Shown: positions 29,451 to 40,366 of the stretch, one piece after another
Position numbering within the stretch: the stretch's first letter is position 1
Layout: every line of letters begins with the position of its first letter
Assembly: GCA_019044685.2 (NCBI GenBank)
Contig: JAGTXX020000008.1
Span: 186,001 to 250,000 of the forward strand
Length of the DNA: 64,000 nt
Source of the DNA: Nannochloris sp. 'desiccata'
Lineage: Eukaryota > Chlorophyta > Trebouxiophyceae > Chlorellales > Chlorellaceae
Direction: 5' to 3'
Made by a program: the position numbers and the translations under genes
Notes under the pieces: model-generated
Told to the model about the DNA's origin: nothing
Seen by the model: the letters and a program-made list of their open reading frames with translations, nothing else
The model's database searches: none

Positions 29451-29729
29451 GTAGTAGAAAACCTAGAACAAGAGATTGATGAAGTAGTTGATGTAGATTT
29501 AATTAAAGAGGTAGCTAGGTGGAAGTCGGCAAAATTGTTGAGAACAAAATTTAGAGTAGGCTGTGTTGAAGCTGACACACTGTTTGATAGTGGTTCTTCA
29601 GTTAACTTAGTAGCAGATAGTTTTGTTTTAAAGCACAAATTAAAGACTAGAACGATTGAAAATGGCCCTACTTTTCGTACTGCTGACGGGCGGTACCACC
29701 GCTGCGAAAAAGTCTTGGACCTTTGCTAG
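29412..29729 (+). CDS. Gyp-C protease frame (copy 2)
   Basis: Same 105 codons as in copy 1, with FDSGSSVNLV. In expression it is the continuation of Gag after the -1 slip; the GTG at 29412 is only the first start-like codon. It ends at CTT TGC TAG, after which pol continues one base ahead. Confidence 0.8.
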   Translation: MSRDVVESGDSLPVVENLEQEIDEVVDVDLIKEVARWKSAKLLRTKFRVGCVEADTLFDSGSSVNLVADSFVLKHKLKTRTIENGPTFRTADGRYHRCEKVLDLC

Positions 29730-32700
29730 AATTAGAGCTTCATGCTATAGTGACACTCTTACCAACATATTCGTGCTCCTAGGAGACTGTCCTTTTGATT
29801 TGGTTCTTGGAAAGCCTTGGTTTGATGAAAAGAATCCCCAAATTGACTGGCCAAATAATTTAATTACTCTCCAACACGACGGTAAGACGATAGCGTTTAG
29901 AGCTGACTACCATGACCAGAAACATTTGAAGAAAAATGGCCTTATTTCCGCTGTGGAAATGGAAGCTGAACTATCCTCAGGGAATATCGTTCACTTTTGC
30001 GTAATAAAGCCGATACCAGAAAAGTACGAGAACTACGAGTATGGCAGTGACGGGAAAAATTTAGAAAAAAATGGTTTAGAAAAACACGTAGATATGCTTG
30101 TAGATGAGTTGGTAGATGTCTTTGACCCTGATTTGCCATTACCTGTTGACCGAGAAATTGAGCACGAGATAGAGCTGGAACCCGGAGCCAGCCCTGTTGC
30201 TCAACAGATGTACCGCCTGAGTTTCGAGGAACTGGCGGAGCTGAAAACCCAGATCCTAGATTACCTGAACCGAGGTTTTATTCGGCCTAGTAAGTCACCT
30301 TACGGGGCTCCTATCTTATTTGTACGTAAGAAAAGTGGAGCTTTGCGCATGTGCGTTGATTACAGAGGTCTGAATAGAATTACCAAGAAAAATCGCTGCC
30401 CGCTGCCGCGTATCGATGACCTACTGGACAAGCTAGCTGGAGCTAAATACTTTACTAGCTTGGATCTTAAGTCTGCCTACCATCAGATTAAGATTAAAGA
30501 AGAAGATATTGAGAAAACTGCATTTAGAACGCCTTTTGGGCATTTTGAGTTTGTTGTGCTACCTTTTGGGTTATGCAACGCTCCCGCTACTTTTCAAACT
30601 TTAATGAATAATGTTTTTAGAGATGAGCTACATCAGTTTGTTTTGTGTTATTTAGATGATATTATGATCTTTTCTAAGTCGTTGCAGGCGCACATACAGC
30701 ACGTGCGTCATGTTTTTGAAAAATTAAGAAAGAATAAACTTTTTGTGAATAAAGAAAAGTGTTTGTTTTTCCAAACTAAAATTGCTTGGCTGGGCTACAT
30801 TATTTCAGAAAATGGAATAAAGGTGGACCAGAGCAAGATTTCTACAATTTTAGAATGGCCTGTTCCCAAGAATACTATAGATATTTTGTCGTTTTTAGGT
30901 TTTACTGGATACTACCGCAAGTTTATAGAAAAATATTCCCACATTGCCGCCCCGATGACGGAACTTTAAAAAAAAGATATTTCTTTTATTTGGACCCCAA
31001 CACAGCAACAAGCTTTTGAAACTTTAAAGTCTAAACTTACTACTGCACCTATTTTAATACTACCCAGTCCAGATTTTCCTTTTGAAATGTACACCGATGC
31101 TTCTGACTTTGCTTTTGGTGGTGTTTTAATGCAAGACCAGGGTCAAGGCTTGAAGCCGGTGGCCTTCTCCTCGAAGAAGCTGAGCGAAGCTGAGCGAAAA
31201 TACGATATTTACGAGAAGGAAGCTCTCTCCCAGATCCATCACCTGAAGTTGTGGCGCTGCTACATCCAGAGCGCGCACAGAAGCACAGCCTACACTGACA
31301 ACAACGTCTTAAAATACCTCCAGACACAACCTCGGCTGTCGCCCCGACAAGCCCGCTGGATGGAAGTATTGTCTCAGTTCAACGTGTACGTGGAGTACAT
31401 CACTGGAAAAGCAAACGTAGTTGCTGATGCGTTGTCTAGGAGACCTGATTTTGCTATGACCGTCGTCTTTGCCTGTCAAGACAGCGATTGGTTGTTGCAG
31501 CTGAAGGAATCTTATAAAGAAAGCCCGGAAGCGAAGAAAATTATTCAATTAATCCAAGAAAAACAAAGTAGAGATTACGTCTTTGACCACGGTTACATCG
31601 TACGTAGAACCCCTGAAAACACTCAACTCTACGTTCCTGAAGGACCTTTACGCAAAGAGCTCGTAGAAGAACACCATGATTCCCTTCTAGCTGGACATTT
31701 TGGCGTTGCGAAAACCGCCGCTCTACTTCTCCGCTGCTACTACTGGCCACAGTTGCAGCGTGATGTTCGGCGTGGTGTGCAATCATGTGAACGTTGTGGT
31801 GCATCTAAAAGCTCTAACCAGAAGAAAGCTGGTCTTTTACGACCTTTACCTACCCCTACAAGACGTTTTGAAGTTATTACTATGGATTTTGTTACCTCGT
31901 TGCCGGACGTCGACAATTTTAACGCTATCATGATTATGGTGGACAAGCTGACTAAACGAGTCTTCCTAGCTCCCACCACTGATAAAGTTACTGCTGAAGA
32001 AGCTGCAACATTGTTTTATAGGCATGTCGTTAGAAATCAAGGAGTACCTAGCACTATTATTTCAGATCGAGGCACTCAATTTACGAGCATTTTCTGGAAA
32101 TCAATGATTGCTCAGCTGGGGATTAAACACAAGCTTTCTACCGCTTACCACCCTCAAACTGATGGTCAATCAGAGATTACAGTTAGAATAGTTGTAGATA
32201 TGCTGCGTACTTTGCACCAAGAATACCCAAACTGGGTTCAGATTTTACCCGCCGTCGAGTTTGCCATCAACAACAGCAAAAATGTTTCTACTGGAAAAAC
32301 ACCTTTCTTCCTTTGCTATGGCGAAGAAGTACCTACTCCTCCTACCCTCAACCTTCAAGCTTTAGCGAAGCTGAATCCCAACCAACCTTCTGTAGATTTT
32401 GCTGCACGCACTCAAATAGCTATTCAAGAAGCACAGCGCATGCTTGCCGAAGCTCAGCGGAAACAGAAATATTACGCTGACCAAGGTAGAAGACATCTTA
32501 CTTTTGAAGAAGGAGATCAAGTTTACATTTCTACTGCTGATTTACCATTGAAGGGACCTCGCAAGCTAGCACCAAAGTGGTTTGGACCCATTCCTGTCGT
32601 GAAGAAACTTAGCCCGCTCAACTACCAAGTGGCGCTGCCGCCTATATGGAGAAGAAGATATCCTATTTTTCACGTTGAGAAGCTCAAACCTTTCGTACAA

Positions 32701-32957
32701 AGCACTGAATTTCCTAATCGTTACCCTGCTAGACCTCCTCCAGACCTGGAGCAAGGCCCTGATGTCTTCAACGTTGAAAAAATTCTGGACCGTCGCTCGA
32801 CACCGTGGGGTCGTGGCTTTAAAGTTGAATACTATGTTAAATGGGAAGGATACCCTTTGTGTGACTCTACCTGGGAACCTAAATCAAATTTTAGAGATGC
32901 TGGAACAGAAGTGAAACGCATGCTGCGTGAGATAGATCAGCAGCACGATGCTACCTA
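29715..32957 (+). pseudogene. pol: Gyp-C pol (copy 2), one nonsense codon
   Basis: RT, RNase H, integrase and chromodomain as in copy 1. TTA has become TAA at 30967-30969, after PMTEL in the RT connection region. The rest, from 30970 onwards, is open. The last codons are displaced: GAT GCT ACC at the end is followed by the Gyp-B LTR, and the original stop TAA lies beyond it at 39127. Confidence 0.92.
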
Positions 32958-33149
32958 TGTTGCAGGGCGCAAAGTTCATTGCGCCCTCATTTCGCCCACT
33001 GGTTTCTTTTTCCAATATTATTTACTCTGACTTCTCTTTACCTTCGGATTATTCCTATTATTATATAAATAACCACTCTGTAATCTCTTATAGACAAATA
33101 CCTTTTAGGGTAGCTTCCTTGAAGCTACATAAGCCTAGCGTCTGCAACA
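32958..33149 (+). repeat. LTR-B, 5' LTR of Gyp-B copy 2
   Basis: 192 bp, TGTTGCAG to CTGCAACA. A TATAAATAA-like promoter element sits near its middle. Confidence 0.93.
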
Positions 33150-33151
33150 AC

Positions 33152-33163
33152 TGGTTTCAGCTT
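33152..33163 (+). promoter_or_regulatory. Primer-binding site of Gyp-B
   Basis: TGGTTTCAGCTT two bases after the LTR. The same 12 bases follow LTR-D, LTR-F and LTR-G, so four families would prime from one tRNA 3' end (AAGCTGAAACCA). Confidence 0.8.
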
Positions 33164-33248
33164 GAGAAGGTCGATTCTTCGCCTTTTTGGTTCTGTTTGC
33201 TACCTCTCTCCCTCTCTCTCACCCTTGTTTACTTGTTTAACCTTTAAT

Positions 33249-34316
33249 ATGGTTCAAACGCGCTCTCGAGGCCCAGCTTTGGCTGATATTAATCCTGGTG
33301 GTGCCGCTCCTGCCGGTCAAACGGCTGCCGGTCAAACGGCGGGCCGTGGTGGTCAACGTGGTCAACGTGGTAGTCGTGGTGGCCGTGGTGGTGGCAGCAC
33401 TCCACGCAATCCTATTTCTCCTACTCCTCGTCTTCCTTCACCATCTCCTGAGTCTAATCACTCTGGCCAACAACCTAGAGATGAAGAAATGTCTAAAGTT
33501 GATTTCTTGAAATTAGCTAAAGATTTTCCTACTTTCTCTGGTGATAATGGTGTCCAACCTGAAGATTATTTGGTTCAGTTTTCTAAAATGGCCAAATTTA
33601 CAAGCTTCAGTAGTGTACAGCTTATGGAAGTCATTCCCTTGAAGTTTACTTCCATTGCGGACACTTGGTTTCAACAGTTTCAAAAATCTGAAGACTGGCA
33701 ATTTTTGACCTATTCTGATGATCCCTTTGCTACCTTCTGCGAATTTTTCATCAAACGTTTCTCTTTTGGCGAACGTAACCAGCTTGCTCGTGATAAACTT
33801 CGCTCGTTGGAATGGCGTGGTAATGTTGTTAAACTGGCTTCTCTCATTCAACAACATGCAGCCCACACCGACATCACAGATTCTGAGCAGTGTGACTGCT
33901 TTATTCGGTTGTTACCAACTGAAATGGCTGAGCATGTATTGCTCATGAGGACTGTGTTGGGACATCATAGCTTTTCTGAAGCTATCACGATGGCTGTCAA
34001 CTATGCTTCTGCTTCTTCTTCTCGTAAAATGAAGTATAATGGTCAAAATCCTGGTCAACGCAAGAAGTTCCAGTCTGGAAACGCTTCTGGGTCTGCTTCT
34101 GGTCAAGGAAAGCATTCCTCTGGTCAACGCCAAGGGAAGTCTCCCTACAACAATAATAACGGCGTCCAGAAATCGTCCAAAACTGGTGTCAAGCCTTCTG
34201 TTCCAGGAAGAAAGTGTTGGGGCTGTGGCAGTCCAGATCACTTGAAGAAGGATTGTCCTAAGGCAACTACTGGTGTCAACATGATGGATGTCGACGTGAA
34301 AGCTCAAAGTAAGTAA
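33249..34316 (+). CDS. gag: Gyp-B gag (copy 2)
   Basis: 355 residues from ATG 33249 (MVQTRSRG). Gly/Arg-rich N-terminal segment, Gag core, Ser/Gly/Gln-rich linker, zinc knuckle CWGCGSPDHLKKDC, and a short tail. The final codons AGT AAG TAA contain the 5' splice site GTAAGT. Unspliced RNA gives this Gag; spliced RNA would continue into pol. Confidence 0.93.
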   Translation: MVQTRSRGPALADINPGGAAPAGQTAAGQTAGRGGQRGQRGSRGGRGGGSTPRNPISPTPRLPSPSPESNHSGQQPRDEEMSKVDFLKLAKDFPTFSGDNGVQPEDYLVQFSKMAKFTSFSSVQLMEVIPLKFTSIADTWFQQFQKSEDWQFLTYSDDPFATFCEFFIKRFSFGERNQLARDKLRSLEWRGNVVKLASLIQQHAAHTDITDSEQCDCFIRLLPTEMAEHVLLMRTVLGHHSFSEAITMAVNYASASSSRKMKYNGQNPGQRKKFQSGNASGSASGQGKHSSGQRQGKSPYNNNNGVQKSSKTGVKPSVPGRKCWGCGSPDHLKKDCPKATTGVNMMDVDVKAQSK

Positions 34317-34994
34317 TAAGCTTGCATTTCGAGTTCTTTTTGAATTCAATGAACTGGCATTACTGTCACTTTGGTCTTTCCTCTTGAAGATATTTCTGCG
34401 GCTGCAAAATATCTTGTTTTTCTTCTTTTCTTTTTCTTATCTCTTCTTAATGATGCGTAAAGATGATATTTTTGTTGCTGTTTGATGATGATTATTGCTT
34501 GTTCTTAGCAATGTTTCTTTTGATGATGGTACATACTCTGCGTATGCCTGAATATCATCACCTTTTTACTGTGTATTGGTTTGTGTTTTTGCCTGCATAA
34601 ACTATTACTGGCCCTAATAGTTATTTGATCTGGCACACAAATGACAATGCTGTAACAGTAATGTAACCTAGGTACCCATTCTGGCTCCTTTCATAGTAAA
34701 TGGAGGAGATCCAAGAAACTTCCTCACTTCAAATCATCATTTGTTTGGTTGCTGTTTCAAGGATCTTCAAGATCTTGCACCAAAACTCTCTTTATTTGAT
34801 TGCTGATATGCATCAAATGCTGCAACTCTCATCTAAATCATTGATCTCTGTTGCTGTGTACTTGCACTGAGAAGATATACAGTACTTTCGTACTTTTTGC
34901 TGCTGTGCTTGCATCAAGTAATTTGAAATTTGGTATTCATTGTACGAATGATTAATTTCAAATGTTTCTTTCTTTCTCCTACTCAATCTTGCAG
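34309..34994 (+). other. Putative intron that fuses Gyp-B gag and pol
   Basis: 5' end CAAA/GTAAGTAA, a perfect GTAAGT. 3' end TTTCTTTCTTTCTCCTACTCAATCTTGCAG/TC. Joining 34308 to 34995 gives codons CAA ATC ATA GAT TTG in one frame from gag to protease. Length 686 bp, with no credible coding in between. The sites are conserved in copy 1. Confidence 0.78.
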
Positions 34995-37900
34995 TCATAG
35001 ATTTGGGTGTTGTGTCCACAGACATGATTACTTCTGCTGATGGTGTTCCTACTTGTGCTAATCAATTATTGATTATGGAAGGTTCCGTGAGTACTCTTCC
35101 TGTCAAAGTCATGATTGATGGTGGTGCTGGTGCTACTTTCATTACTGGAAAGTGTGCAAAACGTCTTAACCTTCACCCGCGTACTCGTGCTGGATCTATC
35201 ACTGTACGACTGGCTAATGGTAGTACCTATCAATGTCGTGAAACAATCACAGTGCCTCTGCGCATTAGTACTTATCGACAGTCTGTACGAATGTTTGTCT
35301 TGGATGTTGATTCTGCTGTAGATATTATTCTTGGCAAGAATTGGTTGGAATTTCACAATCCCCACATTGATTGGCGACTTAATACTGTGGAATTTGTCTA
35401 TCAAGATCAGCAGATCTTGTTGTCCACTTCTGGAGCGGACGCTGCTCCTGCTGCCCCTACTTCTGGTTCTTCTCTTATCTCTGCTACTCAGCTGGCAAGA
35501 ATTCTGCGTAATAAAAATACTCCTGTTTTCTTAATCAATCTGAATCTGGTTGAACCTTCTCCTCCACCTTCTGCTGTGAATTCTAGGCCTGCTGCTGCTA
35601 CTAATGATGATGATGAAGAAGAGTTTGATGAAGATGGTAATCTAATCCCTCGTCTTACTACAGATGAAGATCCTTGGGCTAATATTCATGAAACTTATGA
35701 AAAAGAATATTTCGATGTATTTGATTTGCGTACTTTCTTCCCTCCTGAAAGGAATGTTCAGCACGAAATTCCTTTGGAGCCTGGTCATGTGCCTCCCTGT
35801 CAACGTCCTTATAGGATTTCTCCTAGGGAAATGGAAGAATTACGAAAGCAAATTCGAGAAATGATCGATGCTGGCATTATTCAACCCTCTTCTTCTCCAT
35901 ATGCTGCTCCTGTCATTTTTGTTCCAAAGCAAGATGGTACACTCCGTATGTGTGTTGACTACAGAGCTCTCAATAAAATTACCATTAAGGATAAATTTCC
36001 ATTGCCTAAAATGGATGAGTTGCTCAATTGCCTGGAAGGTGCTCGTTATTTTAGTAAGATTGACTTGAAATCTGCTTATTATCAAGTTCGAGTCAAGGAA
36101 GAAGACATCCCTAAAACGGCTTTTAATACTCGATATGGTCATTACGAGTTTCGTGTTATGCCTTTTTGGACTTACTAATGCTCCTGCCACCTTCCAAAAG
36201 CTGATGAATAGCATTTTTGCTGACAGCATGGAGAAATTTCTGGTCGTTTACCTTGATGATATCCTCATTTTCAGTAAAACTGCAGAAGAACATGACAAAC
36301 ATATTCGTTATGTTTTAGATCGTTTGCGTGAACATCAGTTACATGCTGGTCTGCAGAAGTGTCGGTTTTTCCAAACTGAAATTGAATTTGTTGGTTATTT
36401 GCTTACTGCTGAAGGCATTCACATGCTGCCAAAGAAGGTTGATGCTATTTTAAACTGGCCTGTACCTACTACTGCCAGTCAAGTCAAATCTTTCTTGGGA
36501 TTGGCTACTTTCTATCGCCATTTTGTTGAGCATTTTGCTCATAAAGCTATTCCCTTGTATCAGATTACCAGGAAAAATCAGATATTCACGTGGCTGCCTC
36601 GTCATCAAGAAGCTTTTGAGCAGTTAAAGTTGGCTTTAACTACTGCTCCTGTGCTTGCTCCTCCTGATTTCAATCTTCCATTTGAAATTCACACTGATGC
36701 TTCTGATTTTGCTGCTGGTGCTGTGCTTTCTCAAGAAGGGAATCATCCCATAGCTTTTCTTTCTCACGTTTTCAAACCTGCTGAACTCAATTATTCTACT
36801 TATGATAAAGAGTTTCTGGCTATTATTCTTGCTCTGCGTGCTTGGAGACATTACATTCATGGCCATCCTACTACAGTCTACACTGACCATCAAGCGTTGA
36901 TCTCTATTCAAACTCAAACCTTTGTGAATCGTCGTCACAATCGTTATTTGCAATTTCTTGCTGAATTTGGTAATGATCTGATTATCAAATACAAACCTGG
37001 TCGTTCAAATGTAGTTGCTGATGCTTTGAGCAGAATTCCTAACCTGAATTCTATCTCAACACTTGGTCCTTCTCCTGAGCTTCTGCATGAATTTGCTGTA
37101 GCTTACGTCTCTGACCCTCTTACTGAGACTTTCTTCACTGGAGGTGCTGGTCCAACCAAATGGTCTCTGCACGATGGCTTCATTTATGAAGAGAAGAATG
37201 GTGAAAAACTTATTTATGTCCCTGCTTCTAAATCTTTAAAAGATTTAATTATTCATGATCATCATGATGCCGCAATTGCTGGCCATCTTGGAAGAGATAA
37301 AACTATTGCTGCTATTGGTACTACATATACCTGGCCTGGTATGAGAGAAGATATTGCTCGTTATGTTGCTGAATGTCCTACCTGTCAAGTGGTCAAATCT
37401 TCAAATCAAGTAACTCCTGGGCTGTTGTCTCCTCTGGATATCCCTTGTAGACGCTGGGAGCAAATTCATATCGATTTGATTGGTCCTTTACCTGTCACCC
37501 CTCGTGGTTTTGATGCAATTGTCACCATTGTAGATCGTTTGAGTAAAGCTGCTGTCTTTATTCCCACTACTATGACTGTGACTGCAAGGCAATTAGCAGA
37601 GGTTTTCTTTAATAATGTCTTCAGACATTATGGTCTTCCTTCAATCATTATTTCTGATCGAGATCCTCGTTTTACCAGCAATTTTTGGCGTGCTTTGATG
37701 GATCATTTAGGCATTTCTTTGCATATGACTGCTGCCTACCATCCTCAGTCTGATGGACAAGCTGAACGCCATAATCGTACTATTCAAGATATGTTGCGTG
37801 CTTACGTCAATCCATCTACTAGGGATGATTGGGATGAGCATTTGGTTGCTCTTGAGTTTGCTTACAATAACTCTGTCAATAGGGCTACAGGCTTTTCTCC

Positions 37901-38534
37901 TTTTTTCATGCTGTATGGTCAAAATCCCAATACTCCTGCTTCCTTGCTGCGTGCTACTGTCAGCCTTTCTCCTGCTGTTGATGATTTTTTAGCTCGAATT
38001 ACTGAGACTCTGACTCAATCTCGTACTAATTTAGCTAAAAACCAGGAGCAAATGCAAAACCAAGTTAACAAACGCAGGCGCTTTGTGAGATATGAAGTTG
38101 GTGAACGTGTTTTGGTGGATGCTTCCCGTCTTTACCAGGCACCGCGTGGTAAATTGACTCACAAATGGGTTGGTCCTTTTGAAGTCGCTGAAGTGCTAAA
38201 TGATAATGCTTATGTTTTACACTTACCTCCTCGTCTTAAAAACACCTCTTCTACCTTCAACGTTACTCAATTGAAGCGTTATCAGGAAACGGATCGTGAA
38301 TTTCCTCGCCCACCTCCCATTGGCTACGAGAGCGGACAACCACTTTATGAATTCGAGAAAATTTTGGCTCATCGTGGTCCTAAAAACAATCGCTACTACC
38401 TCGTAAAATGGAAAGGTTGGCCTGTTGATGAAAATCTCTATGAACCTGCTAGTAATTTATCTGGTGTTCAAGCAGATGTTGATGCTTATGAGGCTTCCAT
38501 CCCTGTGCAGCGCCGCAAGCGCTCTCGTCGTTGA
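34995..38534 (+). pseudogene. pol: Gyp-B pol (copy 2), one frameshift
   Basis: Protease [12 protein letters not shown] with [12 protein letters not shown], RNase H with HTDASDFAAG and TDHQAL, integrase zinc finger (HH and CPTCQVVK), DD35E core (IDLIGPLP, SDRDPRF) and a C-terminal chromodomain (YYLVKWKGWPVDENLYEP). An extra T in the run at 36163-36167 splits the frame at the [10 protein letters not shown] motif. Otherwise complete, so this copy is only one base away from open. Confidence 0.92.
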
Positions 38535-38680
38535 TTGTCGCAGCACTCACCTACACATGGATTTAGTACGTCCTGTTTTTGCCCGTTGGGTTTTCAGGTT
38601 GCGTCACCGGTAGGACAGATGCGTACGACATGTTTAGTTTTTAGCCTCTAGATCTGGGTTCCTCTTTAAGAAAGGGAGGA

Positions 38681-38872
38681 TGTTGCAGGGCGCAAAGTTC
38701 ATTGCGCCCTCATTTCGCCCACTGGTTTCTTTTTCCAATATTATTTACTCTGACTTCTCTTTACCTTCGGATTATTCCTATTATTATATAAATAACCACT
38801 CTGTAATCTCTTATAGACAAATACCTTTTAGGGTAGCTTCCTTGAAGCTACATAAGCCTAGCGTCTGCAACA
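38681..38872 (+). repeat. LTR-B, 3' LTR of Gyp-B copy 2
   Basis: 192 bp, preceded by the polypurine tract CTTTAAGAAAGGGAGGA, which is identical to the tract in the mini-element. Confidence 0.93.
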
Positions 38873-38878
38873 ACTGGA

Positions 38879-39123
38879 TGTTGCAGATGGGGTTCGTAGC
38901 CCCATGGGAAAAAGACCCATGTAGTGGCGGATAATGCCACCCGAAGGCATGTTACCTTTTGGGTCTGCAATAGTGGTTTCAGCTTCTCGGTTCGAACCTT
39001 ACCGGAGTCTTTCTTTAAGAAAGGGAGGATGTTGCAGATGGGGTTCGTAGCCCCATGGGAAAAAGACCCATGTAGTGGCGGATAATGCCACCCGAAGGCA
39101 TGTTACCTTTTGGGTCTGCAATA
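38879..39123 (+). mobile_element. 245-bp miniature LTR retrotransposon (two 94-bp LTRs)
   Basis: LTR-D 38879-38972 and 39030-39123 enclose 57 bp that contain little but a primer-binding site and a polypurine tract. The PBS, TGGTTTCAGCTTCTCGG and onwards, complements about 25 nt of a tRNA 3' end, through CCA, acceptor, T-stem and a TTCGAAC loop. The tract is AAGAAAGGGAGGA. There is no coding capacity. Shared tract, PBS start and LTR ends point to Gyp-B as helper. Confidence 0.87.
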
Positions 39124-39258
39124 ACCTAAAAAAATATTTAGCGTAAATTTTACAAGGTTAATTTTAATTTTCATTTTGAGTTTTACCCTACTGCTTGCAC
39201 CTTTCTTTCTGCTGAATCATAAACGTGAGGACACGTTTTCAGAGAGAGGGGGGAAGAA

Positions 39259-39451
39259 TGTGATGATATGGCATAGCTAGCGAGAAGCTGCCTCGTCACA
39301 TCATGCATAGCACGCCTCCGCTGCGTGAGCTAATATAAAGAACACCTTTTGCATTCTGCAGAGGGACTTTGATTTACCTAGAACCTGTAACTAGAACTTA
39401 GAACAACTAGAACAAGTAGTGGTGTTTAGCCAAACACGGTTAATAATCACA
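39259..39451 (+). repeat. LTR-C, 3' LTR of Gyp-C copy 2
   Basis: 193 bp preceded by GAGAGAGGGGGGAAGAA. The region 39129-39258 is the 3' untranslated part of Gyp-C, matching 16735-16863 in reverse. Confidence 0.92.
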
Positions 39452-40366
39452 CTCCATCACGACAGGGCAGTGGTCAGAGAGGAAGCTTCCATTTTCTCTT
39501 CTGGGACGCTGGATTCGTGAATTAACACCAGCATAAGCTGTGCCATCATCCCCTATATAAAATCTATCCAGCCTGGCAGCAGAGCGACCCCCAAAGTGAG
39601 TCATCATTCTACCCGTCGGATGGCGGTGCCGCCAGATATCAGAGACCGAAGGTAGTTGGTCACACCAAAATTTTCCAACTGTGTGTTCTGTTTCAGGAGG
39701 ACGGTACATACCAGGGACCTCTCCAGGAACGGCAGCCCGTTTACTCAGCCTGTCCAGATTAGGATTATGAACAAAATTAAAATCACCACCCCACAGCGTT
39801 AAGCGTTGACCAGCAGCTGTTTTCATCGGGGCCAAACGTGATTCGATAAATATTTTTTGTGATGCCGCATCATTTGGCATATAAATAGAGGCTAGTTGAA
39901 GTTTATGGCCACCCCAATCAGCATTTATACTGAGGCAGCGGCCGTCGTCAGGGCCCCAAATCTTCAAACTATTCTCTGCTATTTTTAAAGCGCTAGAAGT
40001 AACCAAATTGCGCTTTACTACTATTAATACTCCACTAGTGGATGAGCCAGAAGAAGAACCTCCACCCACGTTGTTAAAAGCCCAAAACGCTTTCCAACCT
40101 CGCCTTGAAAGTCCTAATTCCATCTCATGCACTAGTCCACTAATATGATGTTCTTGAATAAACACCACGTCTAACTGAAGTCTGGCCCACTCCTTCATGG
40201 CCAGTGTGAGTTTCTTTCGTAGGCCATTAATGTTATGGGTACCAACCTTCAGTGTAGCGGCACCACGTCTAGCGTGATGCCTATTCCTGTTGTTTGTCAC
40301 TGGGCCCATCAGCTCCCTCTGGAGCAGGTGAGGCCTCATAATCCAACTCGGGAATCGTTGGATCAA
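39452..40366 (-). pseudogene. Lin-1 ORF2, APE-type endonuclease domain
   Basis: Minus-strand frame with the endonuclease/exonuclease/phosphatase motifs in order: THNINGL near the start, FIQEHH, GGDFNFV, RLDRFYI and SDHCPVVME at the end. The domain nicks target DNA to prime reverse transcription. The frame is cut at 39452 by the Gyp-C LTR, just after the last motif. It overlaps the end of ORF1 in another frame. Confidence 0.88.

Larger units (their letters stand above)
32958..39123 (+). mobile_element. Gyp-B copy 2 fused to a mini-LTR element, inserted as one unit
   Basis: LTR-B, gag, intron, pol, LTR-B (32958-38872), then six bases (ACTGGA), then LTR-D, a 57-bp internal part and LTR-D (38879-39123). 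ACCTA flanks the whole at 32953-32957 and 39124-39128 and is present once in the uninterrupted Gyp-C copy 1. So the two elements share a single target duplication. Confidence 0.9.
28062..39451 (+). mobile_element. Gyp-C copy 2, two LTRs, interrupted by the Gyp-B composite
   Basis: LTR (28062-28254), PBS, gag, protease frame, pol to 32957, the insertion 32958-39123, then the last pol codon region, polypurine tract and 3' LTR (39259-39451). The bases flanking the two LTRs (CAGTC and CTCCA) do not form a target duplication, so one end has probably recombined. One nonsense change (30967) disables pol. Confidence 0.93.

Noticed and set aside
29656..29715. ATG-led start of Gyp-C pol (MKMALLFVLLTGG) as a signal peptide
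   Set aside because: It overlaps the protease frame, and the hydrophobic stretch is an out-of-frame reading of conserved protease codons. Gyp-E shows that pol continues from protease.
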